Positions 8,081 through 17,067 of a DNA stretch of 64,000 nucleotides are shown one piece after another. The position numbers and the translations under genes are program-made. The notes under the pieces were generated by a model. That model was given only the letters and a program-made list of their open reading frames with translations. It made no database searches and was not told the DNA's origin. The stretch comes from Streptomyces sclerotialus (GTDB lineage Bacteria; Actinomycetota; Actinomycetes; Streptomycetales; Streptomycetaceae): positions 372,001 to 436,000 of the forward strand of contig NZ_JBFOHP010000002.1 of assembly GCF_040907265.1 (NCBI RefSeq), in the 5' to 3' direction. Within the stretch, counting starts at the first letter, position 1, and each line of letters opens with the position of its first letter.

Positions 8081-10459
8081 ATGGATGAGCCGGAGCCGGG
8101 AAAGCGGACGACGAACGGCGGGGACGGCCCCCCGGCCCGGGCCACTGGGCCGGCCCGCGACGCGGCAGGTCGGCACGGGGTCCGGATCGTCGTGCGCGGA
8201 ACGGTGCAAGGGGTGGGCTTCCGCCCCTTCGTCCACCGGACCGCGACGCGTCTGGGGCTGGACGGCACGGTACGCAACGTCAACGGGCACGTGGTGATCG
8301 TTGCTGCCGGGGCGCCGCTGTCCTTGTACCGGCTCGTCACAGCGCTGCACACGCAGGCTCCCCCGTCGGCAACGGTCGGCAGTGTCGAGGTCGGCCGCAC
8401 GCCGGACGACCCGCCGCCCGGTACGGGCTTCACGATCGGCCCCAGCGCTGCCGGACCGCGGCAGAGCGGCGTCCGCGAGATTCCGCCGGACGCCGCGACC
8501 TGCGACGCCTGCATCAAGGAACTGTTCGACCCCGGCAACCGGCGCTTCCGCCATCCCTTCATCAACTGCACGGACTGCGGCCCGCGCGCCACCGTCATCG
8601 AATCGCTGCCGTACGACCGGGCCGGCACGACCATGGGCAGCCACGGCCTCTGCACGGCGTGCACGAGGGAGTACGACGACCCGTCCGACCGGCGTCACCA
8701 TGCCGAACCCCTCGCCTGCCCGCACTGCGGCCCCCGGCTCATCTGGTACTCACTACGGGACGAGTCCGCTCTCCAAGCTGCCGAGGGGCTGCTCTCGGTC
8801 GGTGGCATCCTTGCGCTGAAAGGTATCGGCGGTTATCAGCTCGTGTGCGACGCGGCCCGGCCCGGCACGGTCGATGAGCTGCGCCGGCGCAAACACCGCC
8901 CGCACAAGCCGCTCGCGGTCATGGTCCCTGATCTGGCCGCAGCGCGGCGACTCGCGCACGTCAGCCGGGCCGCGGCCCGGGAACTGACGGCCCCGGACCG
9001 GCCGGTGGTGCTGCTTCCCGCCCGCGCCGGAAGTCCCGTACCCGCCACCGCGGTCCATCCGGACACCGGGCACATCGGCATCTTCCTGCCCACCACCGGC
9101 CTCCATCATCTGCTGCTGCGGGATCTGACCCGCCCGCTCGTCGTCACCAGCGGCAACGTCTCCGGAGAGCCCCTCGCCATCGACGACGTCGACGCCCACG
9201 AGCGGCTGGCCGGGATCGCTGACGGCTTCCTGACCCACGACCGGGGCATCCGCTCGCGATACGACGACTCGGTCGTCCAAGTAGTGGGAGGCACGCGCAT
9301 GACGCTGCGCCGGGCCCGCGGCCTGGCACCGGCACCGCTCCCCCTTCCACATCCCGCGACGACTCCCCTGATAGCCGTCGGAGCCCAGTCCAAACACACC
9401 TTCACGCTGGCGGACGACCGGCAGGCCGTGCTCGGACCGCACACGGGCGATCTGCACGACGCCGACGCGCTGGAAGCATTCGAACGCGCCTACGCAGACC
9501 TCACCCGGCTCACCGGCGTCACTCCTCGGACAGTGGCCCACGACCTCCACCCCCGATACCTGTCCACGCAGTGGGCGATGCGATTCCCCGCGCAGTACCG
9601 CATGCCCGTGCAGCACCACCACGCCCACATCGCCGCCTGCGCCGCCGAGCACCGGCTGAGCGGCCCCTTCCTCGGCGTGGCCTACGACGGACTCGGCCTC
9701 GGTGACGACGGCACACTCTGGGGCGGTGAGGTGCTGCTCGCCGACTACACACACTTCCGCCGGGTCGGCCGTTTCGCCACCGCTCCGCTGCCCGGCGGGG
9801 AGTCGGCGGTACGCCACCCCGACCGCATGGCGCTGGGCTACCTCTACGGTGCCGAACCCCTCGGCGCGCCCATGCCCCCGCCGGAGGCGATCGCGCCCTT
9901 CACCGACCGGTTCGACGCGCGCACGCACGCCACCCTCCGCACCATGGTGCGCCGCGGCGTCAGCTCCCCCAGGGCCTCCAGCGCGGGCCGTCTCTTCGAC
10001 GCGGCCGCGGCGCTCCTCGGTGTGTGCGACGAGGTGTCGTACGAGGGGCAGGCAGCGGTCACGCTGGAAGCCGCGGCGGGCCGGCGGAGCGCGCCCGCGC
10101 TGCCCTGGCGGCTGGTACGGGTGGACGGCCTGTGGGTCTACGATCCGATGCCGACCCTCACGGCGCTGTGCGCACCCGCCGGACCGCGGGACACCGCCCG
10201 GCTCGCCGCCGCCTTCCACACCACGGTCGCCGAGGTCACCGCGGCACTCGTCGAAAAGGCGGTCGAGGCGGGCGCGCCGCGGACGGTGTGCCTGGGCGGC
10301 GGCTGCTTCGCCAACCGCCGCTTGGTCACCGACGTACGCCGGCTGCTGCAGGCGCGGGACGTGGAGGTGTACGTCGGCGGCGCCGTGCCACCCGGGGACG
10401 GTGGAATCAGTTACGGGCAGGCAGCCATCGCCGCCGCCCTGCTCCCGAAGGGAACGTGA
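8081..10459 (+). CDS. hypF: Carbamoyltransferase HypF
   Basis: HypF converts carbamoyl phosphate and ATP to a carbamoyl adenylate and passes the carbamoyl to HypE. The 792-residue product has the full domain order: acylphosphatase-like (VRGTVQGVGFRPFVHR, about residues 38-53), two zinc-finger pairs (CDAC, CTDCG, CTAC, CPHCG, about 141-216), a YrdC-like domain (about 235-420) and a Kae1-like carbamoyltransferase domain with VQHHHAH near 508 and CLGGGCFANR near the C-terminus. The start is ATG 8081 behind GAAGGGA; an in-frame ATG at 8045 would add 12 residues. The stop overlaps a GTGA just upstream of hypC. Confidence 0.95.
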   Translation: MDEPEPGKRTTNGGDGPPARATGPARDAAGRHGVRIVVRGTVQGVGFRPFVHRTATRLGLDGTVRNVNGHVVIVAAGAPLSLYRLVTALHTQAPPSATVGSVEVGRTPDDPPPGTGFTIGPSAAGPRQSGVREIPPDAATCDACIKELFDPGNRRFRHPFINCTDCGPRATVIESLPYDRAGTTMGSHGLCTACTREYDDPSDRRHHAEPLACPHCGPRLIWYSLRDESALQAAEGLLSVGGILALKGIGGYQLVCDAARPGTVDELRRRKHRPHKPLAVMVPDLAAARRLAHVSRAAARELTAPDRPVVLLPARAGSPVPATAVHPDTGHIGIFLPTTGLHHLLLRDLTRPLVVTSGNVSGEPLAIDDVDAHERLAGIADGFLTHDRGIRSRYDDSVVQVVGGTRMTLRRARGLAPAPLPLPHPATTPLIAVGAQSKHTFTLADDRQAVLGPHTGDLHDADALEAFERAYADLTRLTGVTPRTVAHDLHPRYLSTQWAMRFPAQYRMPVQHHHAHIAACAAEHRLSGPFLGVAYDGLGLGDDGTLWGGEVLLADYTHFRRVGRFATAPLPGGESAVRHPDRMALGYLYGAEPLGAPMPPPEAIAPFTDRFDARTHATLRTMVRRGVSSPRASSAGRLFDAAAALLGVCDEVSYEGQAAVTLEAAAGRRSAPALPWRLVRVDGLWVYDPMPTLTALCAPAGPRDTARLAAAFHTTVAEVTAALVEKAVEAGAPRTVCLGGGCFANRRLVTDVRRLLQARDVEVYVGGAVPPGDGGISYGQAAIAAALLPKGT

Positions 10460-10464
10460 GCAGC

Positions 10465-10815
10465 ATGTGCCTGGGCATACCCGGCCGTGTCCTGTCGGTT
10501 CATGACGATGCCGGGCTGCGGATGGCGACGGTGGACTTCGGTGGTGTGCGCCGTGAGGTGTGTCTGGAGTACACCCCCGGCGCGTCCGTCGACGAGTACG
10601 TCATCGTGCATGTCGGCTTCGCCATCACCACTGTCGACGAGCAAGAGGCCCGACGCACGCTCGACGTACTGCGGGCGATGGGTGATGCCGTGGCGGGCGA
10701 ACTGGGTGAACCCCTGCCTGCCGGTGATGCTGCGCGTATGCGGCTGAGCCGCGACGCCGCCTTGTCCGGCCCCGGGCCGACGGCCCGGCCGGAGGAGGGC
10801 CGTTCAGCCCCGTAG
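10465..10815 (+). CDS. hypC: Hydrogenase maturation chaperone HypC
   Basis: HypC carries the Fe(CN)2CO unit from HypD to the large-subunit precursor. The start is fixed by biology: after Met removal the mature N-terminal Cys is essential, so ATG 10465 (Met-Cys-Leu-Gly-Ile-Pro-Gly) is preferred over the in-frame GTG at 10456, which overlaps the hypF stop. The OB-fold core is recognisable (VDFGGVRREVCLEY and VIVHVGFAI). At 116 residues it is longer than most HypC (about 75-95), with an extra Gly/Pro-rich tail of roughly 30 residues after the usual helix. Confidence 0.92.
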   Translation: MCLGIPGRVLSVHDDAGLRMATVDFGGVRREVCLEYTPGASVDEYVIVHVGFAITTVDEQEARRTLDVLRAMGDAVAGELGEPLPAGDAARMRLSRDAALSGPGPTARPEEGRSAP

Positions 10816-10840
10816 CGGCCCCGCCCGGCCCCTCATGGCG

Positions 10841-10854
10841 GGCCGGTCCCGGCC
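10841..10854. promoter_or_regulatory. GC-rich dyad upstream of the acetyltransferase gene
   Basis: GGCCGG and CCGGCC flank TC about 45 bp before the ATG at 10901 and 25 bp after the hypC stop. It resembles the dyad at 8001 in its GGCC-centred arms. GC-rich DNA yields such palindromes by chance, so this is a weak candidate for the same regulator. Confidence 0.2.
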
Positions 10855-10900
10855 GGACGATGGCCTCAGGAATTCAGCCCGTACCGGCGAAAGGGCAGCG

Positions 10901-13600
10901 ATGGCCATGCACGCCGAAGGACCGGATGCGGTGCACGCGCTTCTGACGGACGGTACGACCGCGTCCATCAGGACCGTCCGCCCGGACGACCGCGAGCGCG
11001 TTCTGGAGATGTACCGGCGCATGTCCGCGGACAATCTGCGTCGGCGTTTCTTCGCCGCGAGCCTGCGCAGCGCCGAACAGGCTGCCGAACGGATCTGCAC
11101 GCTCAGCAGCCCCACCGATCAGGCGCTGCTGGCTCTCGTCGGCGACAAGGTCATCGGGGTCGCGGAGTACCACCGCATCGACTCCCCCGACCGGCCGCAG
11201 CTCGCAGAAATCGGCCTGACGGTCGCCGACGACTGGCACGAGCACGGCGTCGGCACGCTGCTCCTGGAGCATTTGGCGCACACCGCACGCGCCGCAGGTG
11301 TCACCGCGTTCACGGCGGAATCCCTCGCCGACAACCACCTGATGCTCAAGGTCGTCGCGGATCTGGGGCTGCGCACGACCCGGCGCTTCGAGCAGGGCGA
11401 GGTGCACAGCACCATCGAACTGCAGGAGGACGAGCAGTACCTCATGGCGGTCGACAGCCGGGGACGTACCGCCGACGTGGCCAGCCTGCGCCCCCTGCTG
11501 CGGCCACGGTCCGTCGCCGTCATCGGAGCCGGCCGCAAAGAGACGTCGGTGGGCCGCGCCGTTCTCACCAACCTCCGCCGCAACGGCTTCAACGGCGCGC
11601 TGTACGCGGTCAATCCGCGCGCCGCGTCCATCGCCGACGTGCAGTGCTTCCCGACCGTCGCCATGCTGCCGGAGGCACCCGAACTGGCGGTGCTGGCCGT
11701 GCCCGCACAGGCGCTGCCGGACGTGGCGGAGCAGTGCGGTGCGCGAGGCGTGCGGGCACTCGTGGTCGTGGGCGCCGGGCTGCGGGACGAGGAGGCGACC
11801 GGATTGCTGGCGGCCTGCCGGCGGCACGGTATGCGGCTGGTCGGTCCCAACTGCCTCGGCCTGGCCGACACCGATCCCGCGGTACGGCTGAACGCGACGT
11901 TCGCCGCCACCGCGCCCCGCCCCGGCACGGCCGGAGTCGCCGTCCAGTCCGGCGGAGTGGGCATCGCCCTGCTCGGCGCGCTCTCCCGGCTGGGCATCGG
12001 CATCTCCAGTTTCGTCTCGCTCGGCGACAAGTACGACGTCAGTGGCAACGACATGCTGCAGTGGTGGGAGTGCGACGGCCGCACCGACCTCGCGGTGCTG
12101 CACCTGGAGTCCTTCGGCAACCCGCGCGCCTTTTCCCGTACCGCACGCCGGCTGGCCCGGCGGATGCCCGTGCTCACCGTCGACGCGGGCCGCTCCGAGG
12201 CCGGCCGGCGCGCCGCGGCCTCCCACACCGCCGCGCTGGCCACTCCGACGATGACCCGCCGTGCCCTCTTCCGCCAGGCCGGCATCATCCCCACCACCGG
12301 GCTGGGTGAACTCGTGGAAACCGCAGCTCTGCTGCACACCCAGCCGCTCCCGGCCGGCCCGCGTGTCGCGATCGTCAGCAACGCGGGCGGCGCGGCGGTC
12401 CTGGCCGCCGACGCCTGCGCCGAAGCCGGTCTGACCATCCCCGAACTGCCCGCCGCGCTCGCGGCAGACCTCTCTGCCGCACTGCCGGCGGGGGCGCGCG
12501 TGGCCAACCCGGTGGACACCACGCCCGCCGTCACCTCAGCCGCGTTCGCCCAGTGCCTGGACCGGCTGGCCCGTCACGGCGCGGTCGACGCCGTACTGGC
12601 CGTACTGGTGCCCACCGCACTCGCCGCGGCGAGCGGAGACGACCCGGTCGAGGCACTCATCCGCCCGGCGGGAGCCCGGAACCGGCCGGTCCTGGCGGCG
12701 CTCCTGGACCAGGCGGAACCGGTTCGCCTGCTGCCGGCGCCGGAGGGGCGGCCGGTTCCCGCCTACGCCGAGCCGGCCGCCGCGGCCCGGGCGCTGGGCC
12801 ACGCGGTGGAGTACGCCCGCTGGCGTGCGGAACCGCTGGGCTCGATACCGTCCCTCGACCGCACCGACGCTCCGACGGCCGCCCTCCTCGTGGACGACTT
12901 CCTCCAGCACACGCCTGAGGGCGGCTGGGCCGATCCCCGGCTGTGCGGTGCCTTACTGGACGCGTACGGGATACCCCAGCAGCCCTGGGCCTGGGCCAAC
13001 AGTCCGGACGCCGCGGCCGCGGCCGCCGAACGTCTGGGCCTGCCCACCGCCCTCAAAGCCCACTGGCCCGGCATCGTCCACAAGAGCGAGGTCGGTGCCG
13101 TCCGCCTGGACCTGCGGAGTCCGGAGGCGGTGCGCGCGGCCTACCGGGACTTCGCCGACAGGTTCGGCGAGCTGATGACGGGGACGGTGGTACAGCCCAT
13201 GGCTGAGCGGGGCGTCGAACTCGTCGCCGGCGTGACGCACGACGACGTCTTCGGACCGCTCGTCCTCTTCGGCCTCGGCGGCACGGCAACCGAAGTACTG
13301 GCCGATCACGCCGCCCGGCTGGCACCGCTCACCGACCAAGACGTTCATGCCCTGATCACCACGCCCCGTTGTTCTCCACTGCTCTTCGGACAGCACGGTG
13401 ACGGCCCGGTCGACCTCGAAGGCCTCGAACAACTGCTGCACCGCCTCTCCCGCATGGCCTGCGACCTGCCGCAGCTCGCCGAAGCTGACCTCAATCCGGT
13501 ACTCGCCGGCCCCGGGGCCGTGACCGCCCTGGACGTGCGCATCCGGCTGACACCACGCGCAGCCGAGGCCCCGTACCTGCGCCGCCTACGTGCCCGCTGA
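10901..13600 (+). CDS. GNAT-acetyltransferase / ADP-forming acyl-CoA-synthetase-like fusion (Pat family)
   Basis: An 899-residue protein with a GNAT domain at the N-terminus (about residues 15-170; GVGTLLLEHLAHTARAAGV is the acetyl-CoA-binding stretch). After it come a CoA-binding Rossmann domain (RPRSVAVIGAGRK near 200), a ligase-CoA domain (SHTAALATPTMTRRALFR near 445) and an ATP-grasp domain (GLPTALKAHWPGIVHKSEVG near 715; LAEADLNPVLAG near 865). The same parts form the Pat/PatA lysine acetyltransferases that silence acyl-CoA synthetases, where the synthetase half is catalytically dead and regulatory. Enterobacterial Pat has the GNAT at the C-terminus; the N-terminal order here is an actinobacterial variant. 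The start is ATG behind AAAGGG. Its place between hypC and a CBS-BON gene suggests control of metabolism in hypoxia. Confidence 0.88.
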   Translation: MAMHAEGPDAVHALLTDGTTASIRTVRPDDRERVLEMYRRMSADNLRRRFFAASLRSAEQAAERICTLSSPTDQALLALVGDKVIGVAEYHRIDSPDRPQLAEIGLTVADDWHEHGVGTLLLEHLAHTARAAGVTAFTAESLADNHLMLKVVADLGLRTTRRFEQGEVHSTIELQEDEQYLMAVDSRGRTADVASLRPLLRPRSVAVIGAGRKETSVGRAVLTNLRRNGFNGALYAVNPRAASIADVQCFPTVAMLPEAPELAVLAVPAQALPDVAEQCGARGVRALVVVGAGLRDEEATGLLAACRRHGMRLVGPNCLGLADTDPAVRLNATFAATAPRPGTAGVAVQSGGVGIALLGALSRLGIGISSFVSLGDKYDVSGNDMLQWWECDGRTDLAVLHLESFGNPRAFSRTARRLARRMPVLTVDAGRSEAGRRAAASHTAALATPTMTRRALFRQAGIIPTTGLGELVETAALLHTQPLPAGPRVAIVSNAGGAAVLAADACAEAGLTIPELPAALAADLSAALPAGARVANPVDTTPAVTSAAFAQCLDRLARHGAVDAVLAVLVPTALAAASGDDPVEALIRPAGARNRPVLAALLDQAEPVRLLPAPEGRPVPAYAEPAAAARALGHAVEYARWRAEPLGSIPSLDRTDAPTAALLVDDFLQHTPEGGWADPRLCGALLDAYGIPQQPWAWANSPDAAAAAAERLGLPTALKAHWPGIVHKSEVGAVRLDLRSPEAVRAAYRDFADRFGELMTGTVVQPMAERGVELVAGVTHDDVFGPLVLFGLGGTATEVLADHAARLAPLTDQDVHALITTPRCSPLLFGQHGDGPVDLEGLEQLLHRLSRMACDLPQLAEADLNPVLAGPGAVTALDVRIRLTPRAAEAPYLRRLRAR

Positions 13601-13656
13601 CCCGGCGCGCCTCGCCACGCCGACCCGCTCGCACCACACCAGGAAGGAGCGGAACG

Positions 13657-14379
13657 ATGCATTACCGATCCGTCAGCGACGTCATGAACCGCGACGTCGT
13701 CACTGCAGAGCCGGCCATGGTGTTCAAAGACCTCGCGCGTCTGCTCGCCCAGCACCGCATCAGTGGCGTACCCGTCGTCGACGGTGACGGGAAGGTGTTG
13801 GGTGTGGTGTCCGAGACCGACCTGATGGCCCGGCAGACCGTCCAGCACGACGAACGACCGCACCGTTTCCCCCGTCTGCCGCTCGACGGTGCACGTGCTG
13901 TGCGGACCAAGAGCCGCGCGACCACGGCCGCCGACCTGATGACCAAGCCCGCCGTCACCGTCGGCCCACGTCAGTCCCTCGTCGAAGCCGCCCGCGTCAT
14001 GGCCCGGCACCACTGCAACCGGCTGCCCGTCATCGACGCCGAAGGCCGGCTGATGGGCATCGTCACCCGTGGCGACCTCCTGGGCGTGTTCCTGCGCTCC
14101 GACGACGACATCCGCAAAGAAGTGGTCGACGAGGTACTGGTCCGCACCCTGTGGCTGGAGCCCCGCACCATCGACGTCACTGTGCACGGCGGAACGGTCA
14201 CCCTCTCGGGCACCCTCCAGCGCCGCAGCGAGATCCCCCTCGCCCTCCGCCTCACCTCCCGGATCGACGGCGTCGTCGATGTCATCGACAACCTCGGCTA
14301 CCAGGAGGACGACTCCCGCCTCCGGCCGAGCGAACAAGCCCTGCACGGCATCACCGAGGAGTGGCTGCGACGGATCTGA
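13657..14379 (+). CDS. CBS-domain pair plus BON-domain protein (second copy)
   Basis: A 240-residue paralogue of the protein encoded at 1077: CBS1 (DVMNRDVVTAEPAMVFKD), CBS2 (DLMTKPAVTV, residues 89-145) and a C-terminal BON domain (IDVTVHGGTVTLSGTLQRR). The CBS1-CBS2 linker holds a basic insert (HRFPRLPLDGARAVRTKSR). A strong AGGAAGGAG site precedes the ATG. It is followed by the hydrogenase protease gene after 50 bp. Ligand and partner are unknown; adenylate sensing is the usual role of the family. Confidence 0.85.
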   Translation: MHYRSVSDVMNRDVVTAEPAMVFKDLARLLAQHRISGVPVVDGDGKVLGVVSETDLMARQTVQHDERPHRFPRLPLDGARAVRTKSRATTAADLMTKPAVTVGPRQSLVEAARVMARHHCNRLPVIDAEGRLMGIVTRGDLLGVFLRSDDDIRKEVVDEVLVRTLWLEPRTIDVTVHGGTVTLSGTLQRRSEIPLALRLTSRIDGVVDVIDNLGYQEDDSRLRPSEQALHGITEEWLRRI

Positions 14380-14429
14380 TCCGGATGAACGCTCCGGGCA
14401 GCGCTCCCACTGACGACCGGAGGAACGCC

Positions 14430-14978
14430 ATGGTCCAGTCGTTCCGCATCACAGTGATCGGTGTCGGCAACACCTTCCGGCACGACGACGGCATCGGTCC
14501 GGCAGTGGTCCAGCGCCTGCGCGAACGGGCGCTCAGCCGCCCGCTGCCGCCGTCCGTCCGGCTCGCGGACTGCGACGGGGATCCGGGCCGGCTCATCGCG
14601 CTCTGGGACGGCATGGAGCTGGCCGTGGTGATCGACGCCGCCCACGCCGAACCCGGCCGTCCGGGCCGCGTACACCGCCTCAGCCTCACGGCCTCCCACC
14701 TGCCCCCACCGCCCACCAGCTCCCACGGCTTGGGGCTGGGCGAAGCCCTGCAACTCTCCGAGGCACTGGGCAGGCTGCCCGGACGCCTCCTCGTCCTCGC
14801 CGTCGAAGGCGCGGACCGTTCCCTCGGTACGGGCCTCAGCACGGCGGTGGCCGAGACCGTCGAGCCCCTGGCGGACGCCGTGGAGGCGGAGATCGTGCGG
14901 CACCGCGACGCCACCGCTCGTGGGGTGCCCGGCTCCGTCGAAAGCGCTCGCTCCGACGACAGCGCCCAGGAGGTGTGA
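14430..14978 (+). CDS. Hydrogenase maturation protease (HycI/HoxW family)
   Basis: This endopeptidase removes the C-terminal extension of the nickel-loaded large subunit. The 182-residue protein opens with VIGVGNTFRHDDGIGPAV, the family signature whose acidic residue coordinates nickel, and continues with the second acidic site (LADCDGDPGRL) and IDAAHAEPGRPG. SSHGLGLGEAL supplies the third conserved His. CCGGAGG lies 6 bp before ATG 14430; an in-frame ATG at 14385 is less likely. Its substrate should be the protein encoded at the left edge of the window, which retains a cleavable tail after DPCISCSAH. Confidence 0.9.
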   Translation: MVQSFRITVIGVGNTFRHDDGIGPAVVQRLRERALSRPLPPSVRLADCDGDPGRLIALWDGMELAVVIDAAHAEPGRPGRVHRLSLTASHLPPPPTSSHGLGLGEALQLSEALGRLPGRLLVLAVEGADRSLGTGLSTAVAETVEPLADAVEAEIVRHRDATARGVPGSVESARSDDSAQEV

Positions 14979-14981
14979 CCC

Positions 14982-15848
14982 ATGAGCACGCACCAGCGGG
15001 AGCGCAGCACGTACGCCGGCACCTGGGAGCCCGCGCACGTCCCCGCCACCCTCGGACACTCGCGGCTGCTTCAGTGCCGCGCCCTGCTCCTCGGCATCGA
15101 GGGACTGGTGACCGACACCGCGCGGCTGCACGCCGGCGCCTGGAAACGCACCCTGGACGGCTTCCTGCGGGACAACGGACACGTACACCGCCTGTCCGTC
15201 CGGCCGTTCGATCCGGAGACCGACTTCCGCCGCTTCTTCCAGGGCCGGGCACGGCTCGACGGCCTCCAGGCCTTTCTCACCTCCCGCGGCATCTACGACC
15301 CCGGTCATCCCGACTCCCCCGGCGTGCTCCGGGCGCTGGTGGCTGACGAGGACCGGTTCTTCGACGAGCAGGTGCGTCGGCACGGCGTACCGGTATGGCC
15401 GGACAGCCTCGATCTCGTGGCGGCGACGCACGCCCATGCCATGCCCGTCGTCGCAGTCTCGGCCTCCCGGCACGGCCGCCGGCTGCTGAGGACAGCCGGC
15501 CTGGCCGAACGGTTCGACGCCATCGTCGACGGCTGCGACCGCACCCAGCTCCACGTGCCGGCCGGCCCGGACCCGGCCCTGCTGATCGAGGCCGCCCGGC
15601 ATCTGCGGACGGCACCCGAGCACAGCGCTGTCGTCGTCGCGGCCCCCGCCTGGATCACCGCGGCCCGCAGAGGTGGCTTCGCGCTCCCCCTCGGCGTGAA
15701 CCGGGAAGGGCGCACGGAGAACGCCGTCGAGCTGTACGAGCGCGGAGCGGCCCAGGTCACCCGCAGTCTGGCGGAACTCGTCCCGCGCCTGATTCCCACC
15801 CGGTGTCCCGCGGCCAGGCCGGGCAACCGGGCATCCCGTGACGCGTAG
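14982..15848 (+). CDS. HAD-fold protein with degenerate catalytic motifs
   Basis: The 288-residue protein aligns along its length with beta-phosphoglucomutase-like HAD enzymes but lacks their catalytic residues. Motif I reads ALLLGIEGLVTDT where the family has xxFDLDGVxxDT, so the nucleophile Asp is Gly and the acid/base Asp is Glu. The motif III Lys (GKPAPD) is replaced in PAGPDPALL. The motif IV acidic pair (FEDAPAG) is VAAPAW. Motif II (VVAVSASRHGR) keeps only a Ser. Loss of all acidic motifs argues for a pseudoenzyme with a binding role. It starts 3 bp after the protease stop, behind CAGGAGG, so it is translated with the hydrogenase genes. Confidence 0.75.
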   Translation: MSTHQRERSTYAGTWEPAHVPATLGHSRLLQCRALLLGIEGLVTDTARLHAGAWKRTLDGFLRDNGHVHRLSVRPFDPETDFRRFFQGRARLDGLQAFLTSRGIYDPGHPDSPGVLRALVADEDRFFDEQVRRHGVPVWPDSLDLVAATHAHAMPVVAVSASRHGRRLLRTAGLAERFDAIVDGCDRTQLHVPAGPDPALLIEAARHLRTAPEHSAVVVAAPAWITAARRGGFALPLGVNREGRTENAVELYERGAAQVTRSLAELVPRLIPTRCPAARPGNRASRDA

Positions 15849-15871
15849 CCCCGCTCCGAGGAGGTGTCCAT

Positions 15872-16768
15872 ATGTCCCAGCCGCCGCAAACGCCGCACGG
15901 CCGGGTAGTCGTCGGATTCGACGGCTCAGCCCACGCCGAACGGGCTCTGGACCGCGCGGCCGACGAGGCCCGGCTCCGTGGCACGGCTCTGGAGATCCTG
16001 GCCGGCTGGCCCTGGCCCAAACGCCCGCTTCCCGACTACGGGGTCCAGGACGACGAGGGCAAGCTGCTCTACAGCAGCGCACGCCGAATGATGGACGGCG
16101 CCGTGGAACGAGCCCGGTCCCGGGCGCCGAACACCCTCATGATCCCTTCGCTGACCACGGAATCCGCCGCCGAGGCACTCCTGCGCTGCGGCCGCACCGC
16201 CTCGCTGACCGTCGTCGGTACCCGCGGACACGGCGGATTCGCAGGGCTGCTGCTCGGCTCGGTCAGCCTGCGCGTCGCCGCTCACTGCACCAACCCGCTG
16301 ATGGTGGTACGCGGTGACGTGGACCGCGTCCGCGGCACCGTCCTCATCGGCCTTGCATCGGACACGGACACGGACGTGAAGGCCCTGCGGTTCGCCTTCG
16401 CCGAGGCGGCCCGCAGTGACGCCGAACTGCGGGTCCTGCACACCTGGCAGTTCCCGGCCCCGCACGCCGACCAGACCCGGCCCTCTCAACTGGGCTGGGA
16501 CGATGTCGCAGGGCTGCGCAAGGCCGCAGAAGCGGTCCCCCAATATGCCGTCGCCAGGCTGGCACACGAGTATCCCGCTGTCCGGGCATCCGCACTGGCC
16601 GTCTGCCAGAGCCCGGCACAGGCGATGGTCGAGTACAGCCGGGAGGCCGATGTCGTCATCCTGGCGGCCCACCGCCGACCACGCCACTTCGGCCTCCAAC
16701 TGGGCCCGGTCACCCATGCGACCCTCCACCACGCCCACTGCCCCGTCATACTGATACCCACGAGTTGA
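15872..16768 (+). CDS. Tandem universal stress protein (second copy)
   Basis: Two UspA folds in 298 residues. The first starts with VVVGFDGSAHAERALDRA and ends with GTRGHGGFAGLLLGSVSLRV (nucleotide-binding G-2x-G-9x-GS/T). The second ends with AAHRRPRHFGLQLGPVTH, where the Gly pattern is looser. A GAGGAGG site precedes the ATG. It is the last clear gene of the hydrogenase/stress operon. Confidence 0.9.
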   Translation: MSQPPQTPHGRVVVGFDGSAHAERALDRAADEARLRGTALEILAGWPWPKRPLPDYGVQDDEGKLLYSSARRMMDGAVERARSRAPNTLMIPSLTTESAAEALLRCGRTASLTVVGTRGHGGFAGLLLGSVSLRVAAHCTNPLMVVRGDVDRVRGTVLIGLASDTDTDVKALRFAFAEAARSDAELRVLHTWQFPAPHADQTRPSQLGWDDVAGLRKAAEAVPQYAVARLAHEYPAVRASALAVCQSPAQAMVEYSREADVVILAAHRRPRHFGLQLGPVTHATLHHAHCPVILIPTS

Positions 16769-17067
16769 CTCGCAGCAGGGAACACCAAGCCGGTGAGGCT
16801 CGTCGACGACGACTCCGCCAAGCCGATCACCGTGGACCTCGTGCTGACGCCGGACTTCGGCCTGTGGGATCGGTTCGGGCTCCAGCGGGCACGCGTGAGC
16901 GGCCTCGCGCTGCAGCGCTGAACAGCTCATGGCGAGGCGCAGGCCGTGGGGCAGCTCGTTCCGGATCCGATCGGCGGAAAGCACTACCGCATCGAGCACT
17001 CCGCGGGCCGGGCGCGGGCTCGCTTCGGCGCGCGTGTCGAAGTCGGTGGTCCTTGAGGCAGGTCGGT
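16769..17067. other. Intergenic stretch with a 42-codon remnant
   Basis: No full gene is recognised between the usp stop and the convergent TetR gene. A short open frame from GTG 16793 to the stop at 16919-16921 encodes a plausible but unidentified peptide (SAKPITVDLVLTPDFGLWDR in its middle) and may be the tail of a decayed gene. No terminator hairpin stands out. Confidence 0.3.
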
